From contig DCKE01000005.1 in NCBI GenBank assembly GCA_002320285.1, positions 451,499 to 489,516 of the forward strand: a stretch of DNA of 38,018 nt. Reading direction: 5' to 3'. A program made the translations under genes and the position numbers. Source of the stretch: Flavobacteriaceae bacterium UBA1682 (GTDB lineage Bacteria; Bacteroidota; Bacteroidia; Flavobacteriales; Flavobacteriaceae). This document shows, piece after piece, positions 1 through 8,900 of the stretch; the first letter of the stretch is position 1; the number at the start of each line of letters is the position of its first letter. The notes under the pieces are model-generated. The model was not told the DNA's origin and made no database searches. It saw only the letters and a program-made list of their open reading frames with translations.

Positions 1-316
1 CAATAGGGTTTCAAAACACAAAGAAAAACCACGGGCTGGCGCCCTGGTTTTTTTGTTTCCCCTACGCTTATGAAAATGAATTTTCAACGCGGTGGGATTA
101 CTGCGTGATCCCAATAGGGTTTCAAAACACAAAGAAAAACCACGGGCTGACGCCCTGGTTTTTTTGTTTCCCCTACGCTTATGAAAATGAATTTTCAACG
201 CTAGGGATTACTGCGTGATCCCAATAGGGTTTCAAAACACAAAGAAAAACCACGGGCTGGCGCCCTGGTTTTTTTGTTTCCCCTACGCTTATGAAATTAA
301 AATTTCAACGCTAGGG
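1..316. repeat. Three tandem copies of a ~110-bp structured repeat
   Basis: Copies begin at 1, 112 and 222 (periods 111 and 110 bp); the third is cut short at about 316, and the array may extend beyond the left edge. Each copy has a terminator-like hairpin: A-run, CCAcGGGC stem, TGGC loop (TGAC in copy 2), GCCCTGG, T-run. It also has a perfect 7-bp stem at 71-86, 182-197 and 292-307. In copies 1 and 2 that stem is TGAAAAT/ATTTTCA, and in copy 3 it is TGAAATT/AATTTCA, so both sides changed together. A third short pairing, GGGAT with ATCCC, spans the junctions of copies 1 and 2. No long ORF fits the array. It lies just downstream of the minus-strand tRNA-Ser terminator. Confidence 0.9.
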
Positions 317-322
317 GGAAAC

Positions 323-354
323 AAAAAAACCGATTGTTTTCACAATCGGTTTTT
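323..354 (-). terminator. Rho-independent terminator of tRNA-Ser
   Basis: A perfect stem, AAAAACCGATTGT pairing with ACAATCGGTTTTT around a TTTC loop (325-354), ends on the minus strand in a run of seven T. It sits 5 bases past the tRNA 3' end, as expected for a tRNA terminator. The T-run on the other strand makes it potentially bidirectional. Confidence 0.85.
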
Positions 355-359
355 CTTTG

Positions 360-447
360 CAGAGAGGAAGGGATTCGAACCCTCGATACCCTTTTGAGGT
401 ATACACGCTTTCCAGGCGTGCGCCTTCGACCGCTCGGCCACCTCTCT
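360..447 (-). tRNA. tRNA-Ser (anticodon GGA)
   Basis: The minus strand folds as a class II tRNA. The 7-bp acceptor stem is AGAGAGG/CCTCTCT and the discriminator base is G at 360. The D-arm reads TGGCCGAGCGGTC. The anticodon stem CACGC/GCGTG closes the loop CTGGAAA, giving anticodon GGA. A long variable arm (CCTC...GAGG type) and a T-arm with GGTTCGAATCC complete the fold. The long variable arm, the GGA anticodon and the G73 discriminator all identify serine. The CCA end is not encoded. It reads UCC and UCU codons. Confidence 0.96.
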
Positions 448-457
448 AATTCGAGTG

Positions 458-465
458 CAAATATA
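458..465 (-). promoter_or_regulatory. Probable -7 box of tRNA-Ser promoter
   Basis: On the minus strand the sequence is TATATTTG, an exact match to the Bacteroidota -7 consensus TAnnTTTG. It ends 10 bases before the tRNA 5' end, so transcription would start just ahead of the mature tRNA. No clear TTG -33 box is visible; only a T-rich stretch lies about 17 bases further upstream. Confidence 0.45.
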
Positions 466-542
466 GGATATATATCGGATGTAAAAAGTTTTTTTATCGA
501 TATTTTTAAAGCAACAATCGTTCTGATGAAGCCTCCCTAACG

Positions 543-1331
543 CTATTTGACAAATACATCCCACGAAAAACGCAGTATCGTAATACCAACGATAATCAGA
601 AAGAATATTCTTACAAAGGAGTTTCCTTTCAACAAGGCGAGCTTCACGCCTAAAAATGCCCCTAAAAGGTTAAAAACCGCCATCGGAATGGCGTATTGAT
701 AAAGGATATGTCCCGATTGCGCGAAATACAACATCGCAGCGATATTCGTAGCCACATTGATGTATTTAGCACTGGTAGTCGCCTGTAAAAAATCATAGCC
801 AATCAACGATACAAATGCCAACAACAAAAAAGTTCCCGTTCCAGGTCCTATCATACCGTCGTAAAATCCAATCGCAAATCCAAAGACCAAACCGATAATC
901 AATTGATTGATCTTAGTACGCGTCTGTTGAGAATGTAACCCCAAATCCTTGCGCGAGTACGTATAGATCGCAATAGCAATCAACAAAACCAATATAACCG
1001 GCTTGATACCCGCCCCACTGACCAATGTTAGGGTATGTGCACCCAATAACGCACCTCCAAAAGCCAAAGCAGCTATAGGAAACAACAACTTCCAATCTAC
1101 GGCAACATTTCTAGAATAACGATAAGCCGAAAAAGCCGTACCCGTCAAAGAAGGTATTTTAGTGGTTCCAAATAAAGTGGCAATGGGATACTGCGGTAAA
1201 ATCACCAACATCGCAGGCGTCTGAAGCAATCCACCCCCACCTACTATAGAATCAATAAATCCCGCACATAACGATACCAAACACAACAACAAGGTTTCAT
1301 AGGTAAATAAATCCCCAATAATTATTTCCAT
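543..1331 (-). CDS. TauE/SafE family membrane permease
   Basis: This 262-residue, strongly hydrophobic protein has about eight predicted membrane segments and the family length. Near the N-terminus it has the glycine-rich family motif GFIDSIVGGGGLLQ, and a second related half carries GFYDGMIGPGTGTFLL; this internal duplication is typical of TauE/SafE (formerly DUF81). Family members are inner-membrane exporters of sulfite, sulfoacetate or other organic anions. The substrate here cannot be told. It lies 80 bp downstream of the ligase gene on the same strand, with no obvious promoter between, so read-through from the pigment operon is possible, but nothing in the protein suggests a pigment role. 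The ATG start is preceded by an A-rich stretch. Confidence 0.88.
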   Translation of the reverse strand: MEIIIGDLFTYETLLLCLVSLCAGFIDSIVGGGGLLQTPAMLVILPQYPIATLFGTTKIPSLTGTAFSAYRYSRNVAVDWKLLFPIAALAFGGALLGAHTLTLVSGAGIKPVILVLLIAIAIYTYSRKDLGLHSQQTRTKINQLIIGLVFGFAIGFYDGMIGPGTGTFLLLAFVSLIGYDFLQATTSAKYINVATNIAAMLYFAQSGHILYQYAIPMAVFNLLGAFLGVKLALLKGNSFVRIFFLIIVGITILRFSWDVFVK

Positions 1332-1411
1332 TTTTCTTTAGCCTAATCAACGACTGTTCTAACAACCGATTATCAATTCCTTCAATTTTCTTCTTTAACT
1401 CACTTAAAAAA

Positions 1412-2722
1412 CTACACCAAATTTTGTTGCGCCCTTTTATCGATAAAGGTTGTCGGTTTACGGTTCATCGGATTAAATACGATTTTCTGTAAAACCTCGA
1501 AATCATTAAATTCTATACGCGGCGTGACACGCAATTTCGCGCGAAATAAATCTTTAATTATATTTAAGAAATCAACCGTGTCGTTGGAAGTGACTATGCG
1601 TATCAAGATGTCATCGGTACCGATATCGTTATTCGATATCTCGATTAAATGCAGTTTGATTTCATCAAAAGACGCCAGTAAATCATGCATCGCCGGCGGA
1701 TACAAAGTCGTACCCTTATATTTTATCATGTGCTGTTTACGCCCTTCAACCGGTCCGATTCTATAGGTGGTTCTGCCACAAGCACAAACGTCCTCGTGCT
1801 TGCGTACCATATCGCCGGTTTTAAATCGCAACAACGGCAAGGCCTCTATACCCAATGTAGTCACGGTTAATTCACCAATTTGTCCCGATGCCACCGGCTG
1901 ATTGTTTTCATCCAAAATCTCAGTGATAATCAATTCCGGATGGTGATGCCCGCCCTGAAAGTGATCACACTCCGTAAAAGCCGCACTCATCTCCGTAGAG
2001 GCATAGGTCGAAAACAACTGGATATCCCATTTGTCCGTGATGCGCTGCGCGAGTATATTGGGTTTTAAATCAGCTGTCCTCAAGGTTTCACCAATACAAA
2101 TCACCCCTTTTATACTGGAATTCTGATAATCAATATGATTGATTTCAGCAAATTCTATCAATTTCAATAAGAATGAAGGTACACCTATCAGGTATTTCGG
2201 TTGGTATTTTAGGATGGAGTCCCATTGCAATTGCGGGATACCCGCCCCTACGCGGATTACCCCAGCTCCGAGTTTTCGCAAACCCAGAAAATACGCCAAT
2301 CCAGCCATAAAACGGCGATCCATCGTAGTCATCAATTGTACCAAATCACCCTGCTGTATACCCGCACATTGGAAAGAAATCATTTCATTATAGGCCAAAC
2401 GATCCAAATCACCATCGGTAAGTCCAAAAGTCACTGGATTACCCAAAGTACCTGAAGTCGTCGCATAATCGATAATCTGTGTTTTGGGAACACAAAAGAA
2501 ATCGTCGTTATAAGCTTGTAGATCGTCTTTAGTAGTAATCGGTAAATCACACAAATCCTCTAGTGTATGTACACGGTTGATATCAACCGTATTTTCCTCA
2601 AATTGTTTGCGGTAATACGGTGAATGCTCCTTTAAGTAAATCAATAGTGCGCGAAGTTTCTCTTCTTGAAAGGCTTTGATCGCCGCTGGCGAAGCCAACT
2701 CTATCGGTGGTATTATCTGCAT
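1412..2722 (-). CDS. PaaK-like aryl-acid adenylate-forming ligase
   Basis: This 436-residue protein belongs to the phenylacetate-CoA ligase (PaaK) branch of ANL enzymes. The phosphate-binding motif TTSGTLGNP is at residues 88-96, YASTEM at 240-245, and a C-terminal RFKTGDMVRKH segment matches the ATP-ribose-binding core. A Cys pair near VCACGRTTYR resembles the Cys-rich site seen in some PaaK-like proteins. The enzyme would adenylate an aryl acid and pass it to CoA or an ACP. In this locus the obvious substrate is 4-coumarate from TAL, which starts the polyene chain; that is inference. The ATG overlaps the end of the upstream C45-family gene by 10 bases, implying translational coupling. It is the last pigment-type gene of the second minus-strand unit. 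Confidence 0.85.
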   Translation of the reverse strand: MQIIPPIELASPAAIKAFQEEKLRALLIYLKEHSPYYRKQFEENTVDINRVHTLEDLCDLPITTKDDLQAYNDDFFCVPKTQIIDYATTSGTLGNPVTFGLTDGDLDRLAYNEMISFQCAGIQQGDLVQLMTTMDRRFMAGLAYFLGLRKLGAGVIRVGAGIPQLQWDSILKYQPKYLIGVPSFLLKLIEFAEINHIDYQNSSIKGVICIGETLRTADLKPNILAQRITDKWDIQLFSTYASTEMSAAFTECDHFQGGHHHPELIITEILDENNQPVASGQIGELTVTTLGIEALPLLRFKTGDMVRKHEDVCACGRTTYRIGPVEGRKQHMIKYKGTTLYPPAMHDLLASFDEIKLHLIEISNNDIGTDDILIRIVTSNDTVDFLNIIKDLFRAKLRVTPRIEFNDFEVLQKIVFNPMNRKPTTFIDKRAQQNLV

Positions 2723-4377
2723 CTTCTCTGAATTTTTCTAAGGTATTTTTCAACCCTTTCAACCTCAATTTGGGTTGTGATTTCTTTAGTTTTCGCCTTT
2801 TCAAATTCGATCTGGGCCCGCTTTAAGTATCCTTTTTGATAATAGTATTTTCCGGCCCAAAAATATACCGACCAAAGTTCGGGATTTAATTCCTGAAATG
2901 CGGCAAATTCTCGTTCAGAAATAAACTCCTTAGCATCTATTTTTCGTTCGATCTCGCGCTCTTTTATTCTATATTTCTCATAATTCACATAGTCAATCGA
3001 CTGCAAAAACGGGTCTTTTTGAATCGTCAAACTATCAATCCCTAATGTACGTACGCCTATCGGTTGCGATTTAAATATTTCCTTGAGATCATAAGCCACA
3101 AATTCCCCCAACTGATACGGATTTGAGGATACCCAAACCAAGCGCTGTTCCGGCTTAAAAATCACAGCGTGGTGTGCCAACAACTGATTTAAGGCTTTCT
3201 CATTGCCATACCCGATTTCCTTGGCGGCTAAACCATCCGTTTGCCTTAGTATCTCAGCCATTTTTTCAGGATTAAGCTGTTCACTTTGTTGAACTACCTG
3301 ATTCATCTTGTCCCAACGATAAGCAGAATGACTTTGTTCGATTTGAGCCAAATTACGTGAATCAGACTGATAGGCCTCACTTTGAAAGTGATTGGAACAC
3401 AGGATGTAATTGTTGTTTTCAACGCGATATACATCAAATTTTTTCGGAGAAATCTCCAGTAAAACCACTTGCCTATCCTTAGCACTACCTACCATAATCG
3501 ACTCGGATACAAACACCTTGGTGTCTTTTGCCAAAGCAATGGCTTCGTCAATCGTTGTGGCATATTGTAAAATCTCCCTGCCCAGTATAGAAACCGGTGT
3601 TTTAGCTTTTAACGGAATCGTCGATTTGGCCGCATTAATGGTAACGGTTAATCCCTCTTCATTCATGCCCGAAACCACACCGATCATGCCTCCCCAAGTA
3701 ACCGACATAAAGGCATGTCCCTTATCGGGTTTTACAAAGGCTACAATCTTATTTTTAGCAAAGTCATCGCCCATATAAAAATCAAAATTACGCCCGATCA
3801 ACATCGATCCATCTTCCGATTTATCATCCCAAACCGCCAAAGACGAACAGCCCACCAGCGCCAAATCCTGAAAAGCATGTCCAATATCATGTGCCCCGTG
3901 CAAGTAAATATTGCGCTCAAATTTGTTTCCCAAAAAATTGTAATGATCGGTAGCATAATGGGAAACCCCATAAATTTCTGTCTGATATTCCAACGGAATG
4001 AAATGCAGAATATCGCGGTTGTAGTATTTTAATAAGCGGACCAATAACCGCTGCTTCCATGCAGAGGGAATCATTTCTTCTACTTTTGAAAAGAATACAT
4101 TTTCTTGAAAACGATATAAATCTTGGGTTAATGCCCCAGTTTTATATCCGATTTGCAAGGGATCACCCGAAACATATAACTCCCATAATTGTTGACGATT
4201 TTTAATCAGAAAGTTGTCTTCCACCTGCGCGATCGTATCGTTAATCTGAGTGCGAACAGGAAAATTTTGATCAAATTTCTCAAATTTACTCGTATCAGTC
4301 CAACTCTTTTTAACAGCACACGAGCTCAAGAATAATACTATTATAAAAACGCTGTAAAAGTTTTTAAAAATTCTCAT
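2713..4377 (-). CDS. C45-family Ntn-hydrolase/acyltransferase lipoprotein
   Basis: This 554-residue protein starts with a lipoprotein signal peptide ending LSSC, with Cys20 as the lipidated residue. The central part matches the C45 family (acyl-CoA:6-aminopenicillanate acyltransferase-like Ntn hydrolases): VGCSSLAVW places the likely nucleophile at Cys177, followed by IGRNFDFY and a GGMIGVVSGMNEEGLTV segment. C45 enzymes self-cleave just before this Cys and then cleave or transfer acyl groups on amides or esters. About 120 C-terminal residues are charged, helical and TPR-like. The start overlaps the oxidoreductase stop by 14 bases. As a membrane-anchored periplasmic enzyme in a pigment operon it could join, remodel or hydrolyse an acyl ester. 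That role is unproven, and acid-ceramidase-like hydrolase activity is an alternative. Confidence 0.82.
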   Translation of the reverse strand: MRIFKNFYSVFIIVLFLSSCAVKKSWTDTSKFEKFDQNFPVRTQINDTIAQVEDNFLIKNRQQLWELYVSGDPLQIGYKTGALTQDLYRFQENVFFSKVEEMIPSAWKQRLLVRLLKYYNRDILHFIPLEYQTEIYGVSHYATDHYNFLGNKFERNIYLHGAHDIGHAFQDLALVGCSSLAVWDDKSEDGSMLIGRNFDFYMGDDFAKNKIVAFVKPDKGHAFMSVTWGGMIGVVSGMNEEGLTVTINAAKSTIPLKAKTPVSILGREILQYATTIDEAIALAKDTKVFVSESIMVGSAKDRQVVLLEISPKKFDVYRVENNNYILCSNHFQSEAYQSDSRNLAQIEQSHSAYRWDKMNQVVQQSEQLNPEKMAEILRQTDGLAAKEIGYGNEKALNQLLAHHAVIFKPEQRLVWVSSNPYQLGEFVAYDLKEIFKSQPIGVRTLGIDSLTIQKDPFLQSIDYVNYEKYRIKEREIERKIDAKEFISEREFAAFQELNPELWSVYFWAGKYYYQKGYLKRAQIEFEKAKTKEITTQIEVERVEKYLRKIQRRCR

Positions 4378-5905
4378 ATTCTTCTAATTCACGATGTATT
4401 CGATTTAACATATATTCTTTACCCAAAATCTCCGAACAGGTAACAAATGCACCAACAGTTACTCCCAAAATACCGTGCATACCGACGTTTTGACCCGTAA
4501 AGAAAAAATTACTAACCTTGGATCTGACAGAAACAAAAGTCTTCATCGGTGCATTGGAATCCTTAACAAATCCATACATATTACCATTTTCTGCTCCTAT
4601 AAAGTCACGGTACGACAACGGACTAGACGTATATATCTCGGCTATAGACTCCCTAATTGTTGGGAATTTCTTTTCTAATTGGCTAATGATTAAATCGGCT
4701 TTTTCATCTTTAAACCGCTCATACGACTCACTTCTGCTTTTTTTATTTTGTATGGTTGACGTATTATAAGTCGCCTCCCACTGTTCAAATTCTTTGATAT
4801 CCATATAACTCATAATAGTCATACTCTCCCCCCACTTTTGATCTTTCTCTGAACAATTCATCGTTGACACAACCAATTGGGGCCATGCTCCTTTCGGTTT
4901 TTCAAAAGTATTCCAAACGGAATCAATCGAATCAAAATGGTAGGTATTGTAATTTAAATACGGGAATGATTCTGGTTTTAGTACCAAATACACCGTAAAA
5001 ACCGACGGTACCACCTCCAATCCTTTGATGCGTTTGGTGAAAGGTTTGGAGAACCGATGTTCCCCGATCATTTTCAAAGAGGTTTTAAGGTTGATGTTCG
5101 AAATAAACTGTTTTCCATTATAACGTCTACCATCACTAGTGACACAGGCTTGAAGTATTTCATCTTCAAAGATAAAATCGACCACCTCCGTATGTTTATA
5201 GGTTTCACCACCGTATTTTTTAAGTTCTTTGATCAATAATTTGGATATCTGACTACCTCCATTTACACACTTCCACGCGCTATTGATGTAGGAATTAACA
5301 GATAGTGCATGTACATATAACGGGGTACGGTCTGCGTCGCCTACATATAAAAAATTGGTTCCCGCTAAAACGGCTTTCAACTTTTCATTCGTCGTAATAC
5401 TGTCGATATATTCTTTAGCATTAATGGAGAGTATCTCTTCATCATACCCCTTGCCCGACTGTAACGTATACATTGGAAAAGCATGGCACACTTCTTCCAC
5501 TTTATCTAAATAAGCCCTAATATTGGATTCTTCCTCAGGAAAGTAAGTCAATAATTGGTCAACAAAATTATCATAGCCTTGAGCATGGGGATACCAATGA
5601 TCATCACCGTCAAAAGTAACGACATCGAAGTGATTCTGATCCATTCGCTCAAGCTTTAAATCTTTCATGATTCCCAAATAGGAAAAGTACTGATAGAGAT
5701 TTTGCCCTTTGTCCAAACCACCGATATAGTGTACTCCGGTATCAAAAATGGTTTTGTTACGAACGAAAGTTTGCAGATTTCCGCCATATTGGTTGTTTTT
5801 CTCCAATACACAGACCTTTTTGCCTTCTTTGGCTAAGATAACGGCCGAAACCAAACCCCCTAAACCACTTCCGACCACTACAACATCATATTGCTTATAC
5901 TCCAT
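4364..5905 (-). CDS. CrtI/RetSat-like FAD-dependent oxidoreductase
   Basis: The chosen start gives 513 residues beginning MEYKQYDVVVVGSGLGG, with the FAD-binding GxGxxG within the first 20 residues, followed by VLEKNNQYGGNLQTF. The C-terminal segment FFTGQNVGMHGILGVTVGA is the second FAD-contacting region typical of phytoene desaturases and all-trans-retinol 13,14-reductases. The frame is open 17 codons further upstream, but that part lies inside the preceding gene and lacks family character. The chosen ATG overlaps the MMPL gene by 11 bases. These enzymes act on long conjugated or isoprenoid chains. Here it probably acts on the aryl polyene (desaturation, saturation or isomerisation). No carotenoid synthase gene is nearby, so a carotenoid role is less likely. 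Confidence 0.85.
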   Translation of the reverse strand: MEYKQYDVVVVGSGLGGLVSAVILAKEGKKVCVLEKNNQYGGNLQTFVRNKTIFDTGVHYIGGLDKGQNLYQYFSYLGIMKDLKLERMDQNHFDVVTFDGDDHWYPHAQGYDNFVDQLLTYFPEEESNIRAYLDKVEEVCHAFPMYTLQSGKGYDEEILSINAKEYIDSITTNEKLKAVLAGTNFLYVGDADRTPLYVHALSVNSYINSAWKCVNGGSQISKLLIKELKKYGGETYKHTEVVDFIFEDEILQACVTSDGRRYNGKQFISNINLKTSLKMIGEHRFSKPFTKRIKGLEVVPSVFTVYLVLKPESFPYLNYNTYHFDSIDSVWNTFEKPKGAWPQLVVSTMNCSEKDQKWGESMTIMSYMDIKEFEQWEATYNTSTIQNKKSRSESYERFKDEKADLIISQLEKKFPTIRESIAEIYTSSPLSYRDFIGAENGNMYGFVKDSNAPMKTFVSVRSKVSNFFFTGQNVGMHGILGVTVGAFVTCSEILGKEYMLNRIHRELEEYENF

Positions 5906-8900
5906 TATTTCGGCGCTTATATATACGAAGATACTGATCTTCATACTCTTGTTCAAAGAATTCCCAACTGAATTCCATATTCAAATCCGCCAGCACTATT
6001 ATTTTTTGTATCGATTCGGGTACTTCTACCAATTTATATACTGTAGTAATCAACAACAGTTTACAGTCCGTCGTCGCTTCTTCCAATTGATTGAGATAGC
6101 TGATATCGCGAATTTTAGATAGATAGTTGGTCTGCGCAATCGCGCGATGTTCGGAATCTATAATCCAAGTTTGCACTTTACGCTTGGCTTGCTGCAAGGT
6201 CAACATAAAGTCCTTCTGACCGTAGTCGTTGGAAATATGCAATATACTTGCCTGTGCATCTATATGACTATTCCATTGATAAATCGCTGTTTTATATTTT
6301 TCAAAATCGCTTTTAACTGCCGTTTCTATCTCATATTCTTTGTAGCGATAACTCAACAATAATTTCTTTTTAAAATAATCTTCACCCTCGAGCTCTTTGC
6401 GAATTTCAGCAAACTCATTTCTAAAGTGTCGGCTGATTTTTTTGGTACGCTCGGCATAACCGCTACCAAAAGCCGGATCATCGTATTGAATTCTAGCTCC
6501 AATAAAATCAATGATTTGTCCATCATAAATGATGTGATCTCCCTTGGGAATTACCTCGGAATTCCCGTGAATATAAATCGGCAAAATGTCGATCTTTAAA
6601 GCTTCTGCCAAATAGAAAGCCCCTTTGTGAAAGCGTTTTACATCATTGTCTACCGAACGGGTTCCCTCGGGGAAAATCATCAGGGAAAACCCTTGATCTA
6701 TGCGTTCTTGCAATTTATCTAAACTGTTTTCAATACCTTGTGATACTGGATAAAACCCCGCCATACGCACTACTTTTCCAAAAATAGGAGAATTATAAAC
6801 CCAATCATTAATCAGAAAAACAATATTGGGATTTATCATTCCAATAGCCAAAGTATCCAAAAAAGAGGTGTGATTGGAAATGATAATCGCGGGTTTACTA
6901 AAGTCTTCCCCTGTTCGATTGATCAACCCCTTTTTCACAAAGGGATTCAGATATAAAACCGAGGTCATAAACCACGACATGCCCTTGCTGAATACCTTGT
7001 ACTTCTTGAGTTTGCTAACCGGAGCTACAATCATAAACAACCGAATGATCAATGAAAATAAGACTCCAACTAAACCGTAGTACAAAAAGGATAAACACGA
7101 ATGAAAAAACAGTCTTATCGTCAACGGCGACTTTCCTTTTTTCGGTCGATTGGTAATAAAGGTTCTAAATAAAATTGGATACAGCACAAAAGTGATGATT
7201 ACAGCAGAAAACACCCCTATTAACGATACCAAAGAAATTGATTTTAACGCAGGATGCTTGGCAAAAACCAATGCCCCAATCGCCAATATGGTAGTCAACA
7301 CCGCCAGTAAAATAGAGGTTCGATAAGCCGGCATTTCATCTTTACCCGTAGTATATTCCTTCTGCAATGCCGCAGTCATAAAAATACTAAAATCTACTCC
7401 ATGTCCAAAAACCAAGGTGCAGACTATGGTACTAAAAATATTAAATTCGATATGAAACAAGCCCATCAGCCCCATAGTGACCAAACCCGTTAATACAATC
7501 GGTATCATACTGATGATCACCAATTCCAAACGTCTAAAGAAGACCCATAGAATCAGTACAATCGCGACAAAAGAATAGTTGATAAGATTATTGAAATCCG
7601 TTACGAGTTCTCCCAAAAAGGTTTCGTTCATCTTTTTACGGTCAATGACCAACAGATCTGTCTCCTTACTGATTTTGTCGACAAAAGAAGCCCTTTTAGC
7701 ATCTTCGAGTTTGACCAAGGTAGAAACGGTATAAAACCCCTGATCTTCGGTGATAAATTCTTCGAGAATCTGCGGGTTTAATCCCTTGTAATCGGTTAGA
7801 GTAATCGGTTCAAATCGCGTTTGCAATAACTCGTAAAAGGCTTGATAAGTATTGGCTTTAAAACCATATGCTTGCCCCTCTTTAATCAGCTGTTGTTTAA
7901 ACTGTAAAGTATCGACTGTAGTACTCCAAAACGCATTCCACTTGGCGATTCTCACCTCCTGGTCCTTTTGTGAGAGAACTAATCCCCCCAAAGAGCTGAA
8001 ATTAAGTATTTCACCGCGTTGAACCCCTTGGTTTAATTGGTTAAACAAGGCCGTATTCTCACGGATTAAGTCATCAATTTTAGAACCATATTTGGCGAGA
8101 TAAATCGATTTCGTTTCCTTATCCGTACTGCTCTCCAACTTAGCCTCCGCAGCTTGCAGCTCTGCCGGAAAAAAGTTCAGTTTCGACAGATCGTCATCGA
8201 ACCCGACTTTATTAAAAGTGAAAAAACTTACTACTATTAAAAGTACACAACTAATCATCAAGGTTTTGCTGCGATCAAACTTAAAATGAGCAACCTTATC
8301 TACTATGGTCTGATTTTCTTCAAGTCCTCTTTTGGGATGATACAAATGCGGTATCATCAGCAAGGAAATGATACCCGATGCCATTACCGTAATCGACGCA
8401 AATATCCCTAAGTCCTTTAAGGATTCGGAATTGACAAACAACAAACACAAAAAGGCGATCGCCGTTGTCCCACTACTCATCAATATGGGTTTAGTAATCT
8501 CTTTATACAGACTTTTGGTATCGCTACAATGCTTGTAATGCGTCATGATATGCAAGGCATAGTCAATGGTTATACCCAGCAATACAGCCCCAATACTCAA
8601 CGAAATCGCCGAAATCGAATCCTTTAAAAAGTATAAGATCATCAATGCAAAAAGACCGCTAAAAAGCGATGGAATAAATATGATGATCGGGATATATACC
8701 TTTTTGTAAAACAAGATCAATATCAACATTAAGGCACACATCGAAATCATCACGGTATTTTGTATATCGTGCTTGATCTGTTTAGCATTCGCAACTGCAA
8801 CAAAGGAGGATCCGAAATAATCAATCGATGATTTGTGGCTAAAAGATTGATTTAAATTTGCTTTAATCTCGTTCAGTGCCGCTATAAATAAGGTGTTATG

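Noticed and set aside
1..316. CRISPR-like array
   Set aside because: Units of ~110 bp are repeated almost whole, with no unique spacers and no cas genes.
1332..1411. Coding-like frame after the PaaK-like gene (SELKKKIEGIDNRLLEQS...), possible frameshifted extension
   Set aside because: No start codon and only ~35 residues; the ligase already ends at the usual family length, so chance in Lys-rich AT DNA is likelier.
3410..4032. Plus-strand open frames of 122 and 105 codons
   Set aside because: Antisense to the C45-family gene, with no domain-like pattern.
1412..5905. Carotenoid biosynthesis operon
   Set aside because: Only one CrtI-like gene; no crtB, crtY or crtZ, while aryl polyene and resorcinol genes are all present.
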